Both the position numbers and the translations under genes were made by a program. A DNA stretch of 33,520 nt from DATJUF01 sp035524095 (GTDB lineage: Bacteria; Desulfobacterota; Binatia; Binatales; Binataceae). Under the pieces are notes generated by a model. It was not told the DNA's origin. It did not search any database and saw only the letters and a program-made list of their open reading frames with translations. Location: contig DATKPK010000027.1 of the NCBI GenBank assembly GCA_035524095.1, positions 1 through 33,520 on the forward strand, in the 5' to 3' direction. This document shows, piece after piece, positions 16,123-22,777 of this stretch (positions within the stretch are counted from its first letter, which is position 1; the number at the start of each line of letters is the position of its first letter).

Positions 16123-17128
16123 GCAGCCAACCTCAAACAGCTTGGCGGCTGCCGAAGCAATCGTGCGCTGCGACGGCTTGCGTAAGGAATTCCCCGCCGG
16201 TTCTGAAGGTTGGCTGGGCCAGAAGCGCCTCACGGTCAAAGCCGTTGACGGCGTCAGCCTCGGGATCGCGCCCGGCGAGACGCTTGGACTCGTTGGCGAA
16301 TCAGGCTCTGGCAAGTCCACCTTAGGACGCCTGATTCTCAAACTGCTGGAGCCAACCGCCGGCAAGGTGTTCTTCGACGGCCGTGACCTAGCATCGTTGT
16401 CGCGCGCAGAGTTGCGCCAACTACGTCGGCAGATGCAGTTGGTCTTTCAGGACCCGTACTCATCGCTGAATCCGCGGATGCGCGTACGTGCGATCGTCGG
16501 TGAAGGACTCGAAATTCATAAACTGGCGCGCGGCAAGGAAAAACAGCAGCGCATCGCACGCATGCTGGAACGGGTTGGCATGGGGCCGGACGCCCTCGAT
16601 CGCTATCCCAGCGAATTTTCCGGCGGTCAGCGCCAACGGATCGGGATCGCGCGGGCACTCGCGGTTGAGCCTCGCTTCCTCGTTCTCGACGAGCCGGTCT
16701 CAGCCCTCGACGTCTCGATTCAGGCGCAGATTATCAACCTGCTGCAGGACCTGCAGGACGACCTCAAGCTGACCTATCTCTTTATCGCACACGATTTGCG
16801 CGTGGTGGAGCATATTAGTCAGCGCGTCGCGATCATGTACCTGGGAAAAATCGTCGAAATCGCCCCCCGTGACGTTATCTACGCCAACCCCAGTCATCCG
16901 TATACGCGAGCGCTGCTGTCAGCAATTCCATCGACCGATCGCGCGTCTCACATCGAGCGCATCAAGCTGCCGGGTGAAATCCCCAGCCCTGTGCATCCGC
17001 CTTCAGGTTGTAGCTTCCATTCACGCTGCCCTTATGCGAAAGATGTTTGCAGGGTGGCGGTGCCGCCACTCGTGGCTGGAGGTGGAGGAAAACATGCGGT
17101 GGCGTGCCACGTATTTCCGGCGGCGTAA
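16100..17128 (+). CDS. Peptide/nickel-type ABC transporter ATPase (OppF/DppF-like)
   Basis: The protein has 342 aa. Walker A GESGSGKS is at 66-73; QLVFQDPYSSLNPRM, FSGGQRQRIGIARAL, LVLDEPVSALD and FIAHDLRVVEH follow. NPSHPYTRALLSAIPS and CSFHSRCPYAKDVC complete the OppF-type C-terminal extension. The start ATG 16100 lies inside the preceding ATPase gene (23-bp overlap), so translation is probably coupled. The 20 N-terminal residues are low-complexity. With the preceding OppD-like protein it would form the ATPase heterodimer of an importer whose membrane subunits are encoded elsewhere. Confidence 0.93.
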   Translation: MPPVSASEQPTSNSLAAAEAIVRCDGLRKEFPAGSEGWLGQKRLTVKAVDGVSLGIAPGETLGLVGESGSGKSTLGRLILKLLEPTAGKVFFDGRDLASLSRAELRQLRRQMQLVFQDPYSSLNPRMRVRAIVGEGLEIHKLARGKEKQQRIARMLERVGMGPDALDRYPSEFSGGQRQRIGIARALAVEPRFLVLDEPVSALDVSIQAQIINLLQDLQDDLKLTYLFIAHDLRVVEHISQRVAIMYLGKIVEIAPRDVIYANPSHPYTRALLSAIPSTDRASHIERIKLPGEIPSPVHPPSGCSFHSRCPYAKDVCRVAVPPLVAGGGGKHAVACHVFPAA

Positions 17129-17268
17129 ACCGGCCCCCGACAGCCGTAATGCGAATAACCGATCGTTTCTTCAGTCCAGGATCACGCAGCCAGGCAATCT
17201 TTAATTCGTCTACAGATTCCGATTCCTTGCCACCCCCAGCGGCTGCTTTACAGCCGATTATCGGCACG

Positions 17269-17616
17269 ATGTGGGCGGAAGAACGAACACGTATAGCGGT
17301 CAGCAAGAATTCCAATATCTCCGGTAAGTTATCCTATCAGGGGCCGGTAAGGATCGACGGCAAACTGCGCGGTGAGGTCACTTCGACCGAGGTGATCGTC
17401 ATTTCGGAGTCCGCTTCAGTTGACGGGCGGGTGCGCGCCCCGCGTATCCTTTTGCTCGGGTCGTTAGAGGGTGAAGTCAGCGGTGCGGAGTGCGTCGTTT
17501 TGGGCCCGTCGGCGCGCGCCAAGGGTAGGATTCAGTCAGAGCGGCTAACCGTATGCGAGGGTGCACGCGTCGAAGCCGACTTGGCGGTTGGCTACCCGCG
17601 CGCTCATGAAGCTTAA
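17269..17616 (+). CDS. Bactofilin
   Basis: The protein has 115 aa from ATG 17269 (MWAEERTRIAVSKNSNISG). The body is a DUF583/bactofilin beta-helix of short repeats: VRIDGKLRGEV, VIVISESASVDGRV, ILLLGSLEGEVSG and GPSARAKGRIQSERL. Bactofilins polymerise without nucleotide into filaments that position wall enzymes or chromosome factors. An in-frame ATG at 17149 would give 155 aa with a Ser/Pro-rich tail; neither start has a good ribosome site, so the N-terminus is uncertain. It begins shortly after the OppF-like gene, and its stop is 24 bp from the convergent rplS stop. Confidence 0.85.
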   Translation: MWAEERTRIAVSKNSNISGKLSYQGPVRIDGKLRGEVTSTEVIVISESASVDGRVRAPRILLLGSLEGEVSGAECVVLGPSARAKGRIQSERLTVCEGARVEADLAVGYPRAHEA

Positions 17617-17640
17617 GGCCCGTGAGTTGCCGCTATCTGG

Positions 17641-17982
17641 CTAACGCGTTTCGACGCGTGCCGCCTTGCCCGAAAGCTCCCTTAAATAATAAAGCTTGGC
17701 ACGCCTGACCTTGCCACGGCTAAGCACCTGAATCTTCTCGATCCGAGGTGAATGGAGCGGGAAGATCCGTTCCACCCCAATCCCGTAAGAGATCTTCCGC
17801 ACGGTAAACGTCGCCCGATTACCCCCGCGGTTCATCTTAATCACGATGCCTTCAAAGGACTGGATGCGCTCTTTTTCGCCCTCGACAACCTTAACCTGAA
17901 GCCGCAAAGTATCGCCGGCGCGAAAAACCGGCAGGTCACTGCGCAGATCGCGCTGTTCGATCTTCTCGATCACACTGTTCAT
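17641..17982 (-). CDS. rplS: 50S ribosomal protein L19
   Basis: The protein has 113 aa, the usual L19 size. It reads MNSVIEKIEQRDLRSDLP, FRAGDTLRLQVKVVEGEKER, IQSFEGIVI, YGIGVERIFPLHSP and KVRRAKLYYLRELSGKAA, all classic L19 segments. L19 lies at the 30S-50S interface. The start is ATG 17982; an open frame continues upstream but those residues are unconserved. It is the last gene of the ffh-rpsP-rimM-trmD block and is preceded by a 100-nt gap with strong RNA complementarity (18006-18083). Confidence 0.97.
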   Translation of the reverse strand: MNSVIEKIEQRDLRSDLPVFRAGDTLRLQVKVVEGEKERIQSFEGIVIKMNRGGNRATFTVRKISYGIGVERIFPLHSPRIEKIQVLSRGKVRRAKLYYLRELSGKAARVETR

Positions 17983-18005
17983 GGAAACCAATACCCCCGA
18001 AGGTG

Positions 18006-18083
18006 AGCTATCAAACTTATCGGATGATCGAGGGACACTCAACCCTCCCCGATACAGGTACCTTATCAGCGCCGCCGATAGCT
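18006..18083 (-). promoter_or_regulatory. Candidate structured mRNA leader of rplS
   Basis: On the minus strand a 7-bp closing stem pairs AGCTATC (18077-18083) with GATAGCT (18006-18012). Inside it, TATCGG (18049-18054) pairs with CCGATA (18018-18023), and GAGGG (18043-18047) nests with CCCTC (18030-18034). The element begins at the last base of the upstream stop codon and ends 23 nt before the L19 ATG. It is placed like known ribosomal-protein leaders, but no specific Rfam motif was recognised. Confidence 0.45.
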
Positions 18084-18394
18084 TATTCGAGTGTAGGATA
18101 GACAACGTGGCGAGCCTTGAGCTGAAGTCCGCACGAGGCGCAAGCATTACCGGTCGGCCTGAATCGCTTGGAGAAGAAGCGTTCGCCACAACGGGGGCAT
18201 CGCGCGAGACTCAAGCCAAAGAGGTTGATCGCAAAGCCGGCCAGCCACCACACCGCGATCACGGCCATCATGGAAACTGAACCATGGGTGCGCCACGCGA
18301 TTAAGGCCAGCAACGGCGCCAATGTGATCGGCCAAAACCAGATCCGGCGCCGCAGACTTGCGATCCGCGCCAATCCTTTTGCTTCGTTTTCCAT
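18083..18394 (-). CDS. Small membrane protein with C-terminal zinc ribbon
   Basis: The protein has 103 aa. Two hydrophobic stretches (FWPITLAPLLALIAW and MMAVIAVWWLAGFAINLFGL) are followed by a four-Cys zinc ribbon CPRCGERFF...CASCG. The family is not recognised; the ribbon resembles rubredoxin-like metal-binding knuckles. ATG 18394 is chosen over the in-frame GTG 18397. It lies 17 bp after another small membrane protein gene and 100 bp before rplS, in the same direction, so it probably belongs to the translation operon. A role at the SRP/ribosome-membrane interface is only a guess. Confidence 0.7.
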   Translation of the reverse strand: MENEAKGLARIASLRRRIWFWPITLAPLLALIAWRTHGSVSMMAVIAVWWLAGFAINLFGLSLARCPRCGERFFSKRFRPTGNACASCGLQLKARHVVYPTLE

Positions 18395-18402
18395 CACAGA
18401 CC

Positions 18403-18420
18403 GCGGGCTGATCAGCCCGC
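18403..18420. repeat. Perfect 18-bp palindrome at a gene junction
   Basis: GCGGGCTGATCAGCCCGC is a perfect palindrome that includes the stop codon of the 75-aa membrane protein gene and ends 8 nt before the next ATG. In RNA it folds as a 7-bp GC-rich stem with a GATC loop, and could modulate translation of the zinc-ribbon gene or act as an internal processing site. Confidence 0.5.
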
Positions 18421-18639
18421 AGCTTCATCATCAAGCGGTGCTGTGTTCTCACGACGGGTGAGTCCGCGATGGTTCAAAATGCCGCCAGTCAGCAGCGACG
18501 CACCAACCACTGAAAGCAGGGTTCCGAGCAGGCCGCCAACACTGCTCAGATCTTGTCCCGCGGTCTGGATAACGAGGTCGGTTCCGGCGGTCAGTAGGAT
18601 CACCCCGAAAAAAATCATCAGGTCGGCGATTATTCTCAT
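18412..18639 (-). CDS. Small two-helix membrane protein of unknown function
   Basis: The protein has 75 aa with two predicted transmembrane helices: LMIFFGVILLTAGTDLVI, and VGGLLGTLLSVVGASLLTGG. A charged tail RRENTAPLDDEA ends it. No family is recognised. It sits between the SPOUT methyltransferase gene (111-bp gap upstream) and the zinc-ribbon membrane protein, all in the same direction. GGAAGG lies about 12 nt before the ATG. Coding status is supported by its position and clean helices but not by any known homologue. Confidence 0.6.
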   Translation of the reverse strand: MRIIADLMIFFGVILLTAGTDLVIQTAGQDLSSVGGLLGTLLSVVGASLLTGGILNHRGLTRRENTAPLDDEAAG

Positions 18640-18750
18640 GTGGTCAGGAACCTTCCGAGACGCTGATGGTCGACGTCTACTCGCTATTATCGCATCCGCT
18701 TGCGAAGTTCTAACACCGGCCGAAGGATTTGAACCGGACGGATTGACGAA

Positions 18751-19308
18751 TCAATGGCCGCGTAGCCTATCGAGGATAATTCCCGCGGCCGCACGCACCG
18801 AGAGATGGTTGTAATCTTCCGGCCCAAGCAAAGGGGCCAACGCCAGGTCTGCGCGCTCGAGCATCGAGGGCGCGAGGCCAAAGCCGGTGCCGAAGAGAAT
18901 CATCAACGGAGGATCGTCTGAAACTTCGAGGCGTTCGCGCAGCGCCGCATAGCTCATTTGGCCGACCGAACGCGCAGATGTATGGACCATTAGCGGCAGC
19001 CTCCCGGCCAGCGCCGTGGCGTCAGCCAACGCCGTGTCCAGATCCGGCACGATCCGCACCCGATCGAGTGCTTCACGCCGCCGTGAATCAAATTGACGGC
19101 CCGGTCCTTCCATCCAATGGCCGACCACCCGCGCCCCAAATTCACGCTGATCAGGCACCGGATGAACGACGTAAAAGGCCCTCACACCATAAGTACGGGC
19201 CGAGCGCGCGAGGTCATGCAGATCGAGGCTGGTGATCGCCGATGCGACGATGCGTCCATTGCGATCAAGCACCGGGTAGTGGATTAGCGCGATAAATAGC
19301 TGCGCCAC
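18751..19308 (-). CDS. SPOUT-type RNA methyltransferase next to trmD (PF09936-like)
   Basis: The protein has 185 aa. It begins with AQLFIALIHYPVLDRNGRIV, then ASAITSLDLHDLARSARTYGV and FYVVHPVPDQREFGARVVGHW, and ends with LMILFGTGFGLAPSMLERAD and YNHLSVRAAAGIILDRL. This is the pattern of the SAM-dependent RNA methyltransferase family found beside trmD in Thermotoga, Aquifex and deltaproteobacteria. The knot motif FGTGFGL probably binds SAM. The RNA target is not established. GTG 19308 is chosen: it lies one base after the trmD stop, and the family starts exactly there; a longer frame into trmD is unconserved. Confidence 0.87.
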   Translation of the reverse strand: MAQLFIALIHYPVLDRNGRIVASAITSLDLHDLARSARTYGVRAFYVVHPVPDQREFGARVVGHWMEGPGRQFDSRRREALDRVRIVPDLDTALADATALAGRLPLMVHTSARSVGQMSYAALRERLEVSDDPPLMILFGTGFGLAPSMLERADLALAPLLGPEDYNHLSVRAAAGIILDRLRGH

Positions 19309-19309
19309 G

Positions 19310-19996
19310 TCAGCTATCCCGACGGCCGAGAGATTTGGTATGACGGCGGGCGGTACGTTTGCGTGACTCCTCTTCGCGCCACGTCCGGATCTTTCCGTGG
19401 TCACCGCTCAGTAGGATCTCCGGTACCCGTTGGCCGCGAAACTCCTCGGGCCGCGTGTATTGAGGATACTCAAGCATGCCGGCCTTCCCGAACGATTCTT
19501 CCGCGAGCGACTCGGGATTGCCCAGCACACCCGGCAGTAGCCGTGCCACCGCCTCGATAACCACCATCGCGGCCAACTCACCGCCACTGAGCACATAATT
19601 GCCAATCGAAATCTCGCGGTCGACCAAAGATCGCACGCGGTCATCGACGCCTTCGTAACGTCCCGCGATCAGCATCAATCCTGGCTGTGCCTGCGCGAGT
19701 TCACGCACAAGGAGCTGAGAGAGTGTTTCACCGCCCGGAGTTAGCAGGATTTTGAGCAGGCCGGGACGACTCGCTTCGACCGCGTCGATCGCCTTCGCAA
19801 TTGGCTCCGGCCGCATCACCATCCCGCTGCCGCCGCCGTAAGGCGTATCATCAACCTGGTGATATTTGCCCAGCCCATGCTCCCGCAAGTCGTGACCGTG
19901 GACGGTAAAGAGCCCGCGCTCGCGCGCGCGTCCGATCAGGCCGGAGTCGAGGGCGGTAAGCATCGCAGGGAACAGAGTGATGACGTGAAATTCCAT
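19310..19996 (-). CDS. trmD: tRNA (guanine-N1-)-methyltransferase TrmD
   Basis: The protein has 228 aa. TrmD makes m1G37 in tRNAs that read CNN codons, preventing frameshifting. The sequence has MEFHVITLFPAML, DDTPYGGGSGMVMRPEPI, LLTPGGETLSQ, LIAGRYEGVDDRV and EISIGNYVLSGGELAAM, the last covering the trefoil-knot SAM pocket, and SFGKAGMLEYPQYTRPEEFRG near the tRNA-binding domain. ATG 19996 is the conserved family start. It follows rimM by 29 bp and is one base from the SPOUT methyltransferase start. Confidence 0.97.
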   Translation of the reverse strand: MEFHVITLFPAMLTALDSGLIGRARERGLFTVHGHDLREHGLGKYHQVDDTPYGGGSGMVMRPEPIAKAIDAVEASRPGLLKILLTPGGETLSQLLVRELAQAQPGLMLIAGRYEGVDDRVRSLVDREISIGNYVLSGGELAAMVVIEAVARLLPGVLGNPESLAEESFGKAGMLEYPQYTRPEEFRGQRVPEILLSGDHGKIRTWREEESRKRTARRHTKSLGRRDS

Positions 19997-20025
19997 CGGG
20001 CAACGGAGTGCGGGAGTGTAGCGAA

Positions 20026-20562
20026 TTAATCGAGGAGGCCGGGGACGGCTTCGATGATGACACTGCGCGCGGCGAAGTCCATCGACTTCACGACGTCCGC
20101 GATTACCGGTACGAGCACTTCGGCGGTGCCGCGGCGGACCACCCATACGTCATTGGCACCGGTCGCAAAGACTTCTTCAATCGTTCCCAGCGCACGCCCA
20201 TCCGTCGTATGGACCACACAGCCGATCGCCTCGTAGTAGTAGAACTCGTCTGGCTCGGTTGGCGGCAGGCTGGCAGCATCGACCATCACCGTCGCGCCTT
20301 TCAAAGCCTCCGCCGCAGAGGGATCATTTAATCCCTCGAGCGTCAGCTTCACCGCGCCATGATTGAGCGGCCGCGCCTCACAGATGTGATAGGCACGGGG
20401 AGCGGCGCCGTCAATCGCCAGGTACAAGCAGCCGATAGTCGCCAGAGCCGTTGATTCCGGGTTATCCAGCTTGAGCCTGACCGCCCCAGCTAAGCCGTGA
20501 ATTCCGGTGATTCGGCCAAGCTTAAGCAACTCGGCACTGGAACCTGGGCGAGCTTCATCCAT
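20026..20562 (-). CDS. rimM: Ribosome maturation factor RimM
   Basis: The protein has 178 aa. The N-terminal RimM domain starts LLKLGRITGIHGLAGAVRL, and the C-terminal PRC-barrel has EFYYYEAIGCVVHTTDGR and GTIEEVFATGANDVWVV, closing with LVPVIADVVKSMDF. RimM helps assemble the 30S head around S19. It lies between the KH protein and trmD in the conserved order rpsP-KH-rimM-trmD. No clear ribosome site precedes ATG 20562; a small N-terminal extension of about 10 residues is present. Confidence 0.96.
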   Translation of the reverse strand: MDEARPGSSAELLKLGRITGIHGLAGAVRLKLDNPESTALATIGCLYLAIDGAAPRAYHICEARPLNHGAVKLTLEGLNDPSAAEALKGATVMVDAASLPPTEPDEFYYYEAIGCVVHTTDGRALGTIEEVFATGANDVWVVRRGTAEVLVPVIADVVKSMDFAARSVIIEAVPGLLD

Positions 20563-20595
20563 TAGGAGAGAGCGGCATTGCCATGACCATGCCGC

Positions 20596-20832
20596 TTACT
20601 TGTCTTCGATTATTTCGAGCACTACTTTGCGATTGGTGCGCGACGCGACGGCATTGAGGATCGTGCGAATCGATTTGGCGGTCCGGCCCTGCTTGCCGAT
20701 TACGCGGCCAAGGTCTTCCTTGGCCACTCGCAGCTCAAGCACTGAGGCGGTATCGCCCTGCGTCTCCTTCACTTCGACCGCGTCCGGATTGTTCACCAGC
20801 TGTTGCGCCAGGAACTGGACTAGATCCTTCAT
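20596..20832 (-). CDS. khpA: KH-domain RNA-binding protein (KhpA/YlqC)
   Basis: The protein has 78 aa, the usual size. It begins MKDLVQFLAQQLVNNPDAV and carries the KH loop GKQG in LGRVIGKQGRTAKSIRTIL. KhpA binds RNA, often with KhpB, and acts in RNA metabolism and cell-size control in Gram-positives. Its place between rpsP and rimM is conserved. GGAG lies 6 nt before ATG 20832. Confidence 0.95.
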   Translation of the reverse strand: MKDLVQFLAQQLVNNPDAVEVKETQGDTASVLELRVAKEDLGRVIGKQGRTAKSIRTILNAVASRTNRKVVLEIIEDK

Positions 20833-20852
20833 GGCAGGCTCCGTTGAAGCTG

Positions 20853-21107
20853 TCAGGCGGATTGGGCGGTAACGGTCGCATCCTCGATCAATTTCTTTAC
20901 GGTGTCGCTGGGAAGCGCACCGGCCTTGCGCCAACGTTCCGCTTTATCCGCCTGCAGGGTCACCTTGGGTGGATTAGTTATCGGGTCATAAGTTCCAATC
21001 TGGTCGACAAAGCGTCCGTCGCGAGGCGATTTCGAATCCGCCACCACGATCCGGTAGAAAGGTCTTTTGCGGCTGCCATGGCGGCGAAGCCTAATCACGA
21101 GTCCCAT
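20853..21107 (-). CDS. rpsP: 30S ribosomal protein S16
   Basis: The protein has 84 aa. It opens with MGLVIRLRRHGSRKRPFYRI, followed by VVADSKSPRDGRFVDQIGTY and NPPKVTLQADKAERW, a full-length and typical S16. It follows ffh by 29 bp and precedes khpA by 20 bp. Confidence 0.98.
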   Translation of the reverse strand: MGLVIRLRRHGSRKRPFYRIVVADSKSPRDGRFVDQIGTYDPITNPPKVTLQADKAERWRKAGALPSDTVKKLIEDATVTAQSA

Positions 21108-21136
21108 CGAAATCGTTCACACTCCTGCCTGTTTTT

Positions 21137-22477
21137 CTAGTGCCCGAGCCCAAGACCTCGCATCATCGAGGGTCCCGCGCCCATCCGGGTAATTTTCTTC
21201 ATCATCTTGCGGGTTTGCTCAAACTGCTTGATAAACCGATTGACGTCCTGAACTGACGTTCCGCTGCCGTTCGCAATCCGCATCCGGCGCCGGGCATTGA
21301 GAATCATATGGTTCCCGCGTTCCTGGCGCGTCATCGAATCGATTATAGCCTGAATTCTACGCAATTCCTGCTTGGCTTCGGGCGAATCCGCATGACCCGC
21401 CATTTTCTTCAAGCCTGGAATCATCCCGAGCAAGTCACCGATTGAACCCATCCCCTTGATCGTCTTGAGCTGATCGGCGAAGTCCTCAATCGTGAATTCA
21501 TTCTTTTTGAGCTTGCGCTCGAGCTCCTTAGCCTTGGTCTGATCGTAATTGCGCTGGGCCTTTTCGATCAGGCTCAGCATATCGCCCATCCCGAGGATGC
21601 GCGAGGCCAGACGATCGGGATGGAACACTTCCAGCGCGTCCATCTTCTCGCCAGTACCGGCAAAGAGAATTGGTGCGCCTGTGACCGCTCGTACCGAGAG
21701 CGCCGCACCGCCGCGCGCGTCACTGTCGAGCTTGGTGAGAATCAGGCCAGAAATCTTGAGACGATCGTGGAAGCCTTGCGCGATATTGACGGCGTCCTGA
21801 CCGGTCATCGCGTCGGACACCAGAATCGTATGATGAGGCGTCGCAGCGACTTTGAGTCGTTCCAACTCCTCCATCAGCTCATCGTCGATTTGCAATCGGC
21901 CGGCGGTATCGATCAAAAGCGTGTCGTGACCTGCGACATCCGCCCGCATCACCGCGCGACTGACAATTTCGACCGGATCTTCGGTCTCGCGGCTCTCCGC
22001 CACTGGTATGCCGATCGCGGCGCCGAGCACCCGCAACTGCTCCATCGCAGCGGGCCTGCGAACGTCAGTCGATACCATCAGCGGATGGCGCTTGCGCTCG
22101 TTCTTCAGAAACCGCGCGAGCTTGGCCAGGGTGGTCGTCTTGCCGGAGCCTTGCAGTCCCACCAGCATGATCTTTACCGGCGGCTTAACTTTGAGGTCGA
22201 GCTCGCGGGCGCTGCCGCCCATCACCTCGCATAGTTCGGTCGCGACAAACTTGATCAGATGCTGCTCAGGCGAGAGCGAGCGCAGCACCTCTTGTCCCAG
22301 CGCCTTTTTCTTGACGTGGTCGACGAAATCCCGGACGACTTTGATATTGACGTCGGCTTCGAGCAGCGCGAGGCGCACTTCGCGCAACGCCTCCTCAATA
22401 TTGCGCTCGGTGATACGGCCCTGCCCCTTGAGCCGCTTGAATACTCCCTCGAGGCGATCGCTCAGCGTGTCGAACAT
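21137..22477 (-). CDS. ffh: Signal recognition particle GTPase Ffh
   Basis: The protein has 446 aa. The N domain (1-90) is followed by the G domain with GLQGSGKTTT at 107-116, DTAGR at 190-194 and TKLD at 248-251. The Met-rich M domain (330-446) includes MILNARRRMRIANGSGTSVQ and KQFEQTRKMMKKITRMG. Ffh binds 4.5S RNA and signal sequences and docks with FtsY at the membrane. It leads the ffh-rpsP-khpA-rimM-trmD operon; a promoter-like sequence lies at 22562-22590. No 4.5S RNA gene was identified here. Confidence 0.97.
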   Translation of the reverse strand: MFDTLSDRLEGVFKRLKGQGRITERNIEEALREVRLALLEADVNIKVVRDFVDHVKKKALGQEVLRSLSPEQHLIKFVATELCEVMGGSARELDLKVKPPVKIMLVGLQGSGKTTTLAKLARFLKNERKRHPLMVSTDVRRPAAMEQLRVLGAAIGIPVAESRETEDPVEIVSRAVMRADVAGHDTLLIDTAGRLQIDDELMEELERLKVAATPHHTILVSDAMTGQDAVNIAQGFHDRLKISGLILTKLDSDARGGAALSVRAVTGAPILFAGTGEKMDALEVFHPDRLASRILGMGDMLSLIEKAQRNYDQTKAKELERKLKKNEFTIEDFADQLKTIKGMGSIGDLLGMIPGLKKMAGHADSPEAKQELRRIQAIIDSMTRQERGNHMILNARRRMRIANGSGTSVQDVNRFIKQFEQTRKMMKKITRMGAGPSMMRGLGLGH

Positions 22478-22561
22478 GATTGAAAGGTGGGCGTGGACGG
22501 TCTCAGAAGGTCGTGGCTACCGCGTATTTTAATCTTCAGGTGGAGTATCCCCAAGCTAGAG

Positions 22562-22590
22562 ACGCTAAGTGACGGTGCACCCCGTGTCAA
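22562..22590 (-). promoter_or_regulatory. Candidate sigma70-type promoter of the ffh operon
   Basis: On the minus strand TTGACA (22585-22590) is separated by exactly 17 nt from TAGCGT (22562-22567). It would give a leader of roughly 80 nt before the ffh ATG. The -35 box is perfect and the -10 match is partial. The surrounding 300-bp gap between ffh and the MFS gene (22478-22777) holds no gene; apart from this element and the hairpin at 22724-22757 I see nothing in it. Confidence 0.5.
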
Positions 22591-22723
22591 CCTGTTGTTC
22601 AAGTACCGTCAAACCTGGAGTGTCTGCGCCGAAGAGCGACTACCGTATATTACCTATGGCCGAATCCCGAATTTTGGTCCACTATCCCTCCCGATCACTT
22701 AGCTCGCGCGCAATAAAATCCGC

Positions 22724-22757
22724 CGCGGGCTTCTAAGTATCACCGTAGGAGCCCGCG
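22724..22757 (+). promoter_or_regulatory. Hairpin in the leader of the MFS gene
   Basis: CGCGGGCT (22724-22731) pairs with AGCCCGCG (22750-22757) across an 18-nt loop. It ends 8 nt before the ribosome site GGAGG (22765-22769) of the MFS gene and could control its translation or mRNA stability. Confidence 0.4.
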
Positions 22758-22777
22758 ACGGGCAGGAGGCTAACGCC

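Noticed and set aside
18700..18745. Minus strand GGTTCAAATCC, resembling a tRNA T-loop.
   Set aside because: The flanking bases do not form a T-stem, and no acceptor, D or anticodon arm is present within tRNA distance.
19309..19404. Longer start for the SPOUT methyltransferase within trmD.
   Set aside because: The family begins at AQLFIALIHYP, matching GTG 19308 one base after the trmD stop; the extension is low-complexity.
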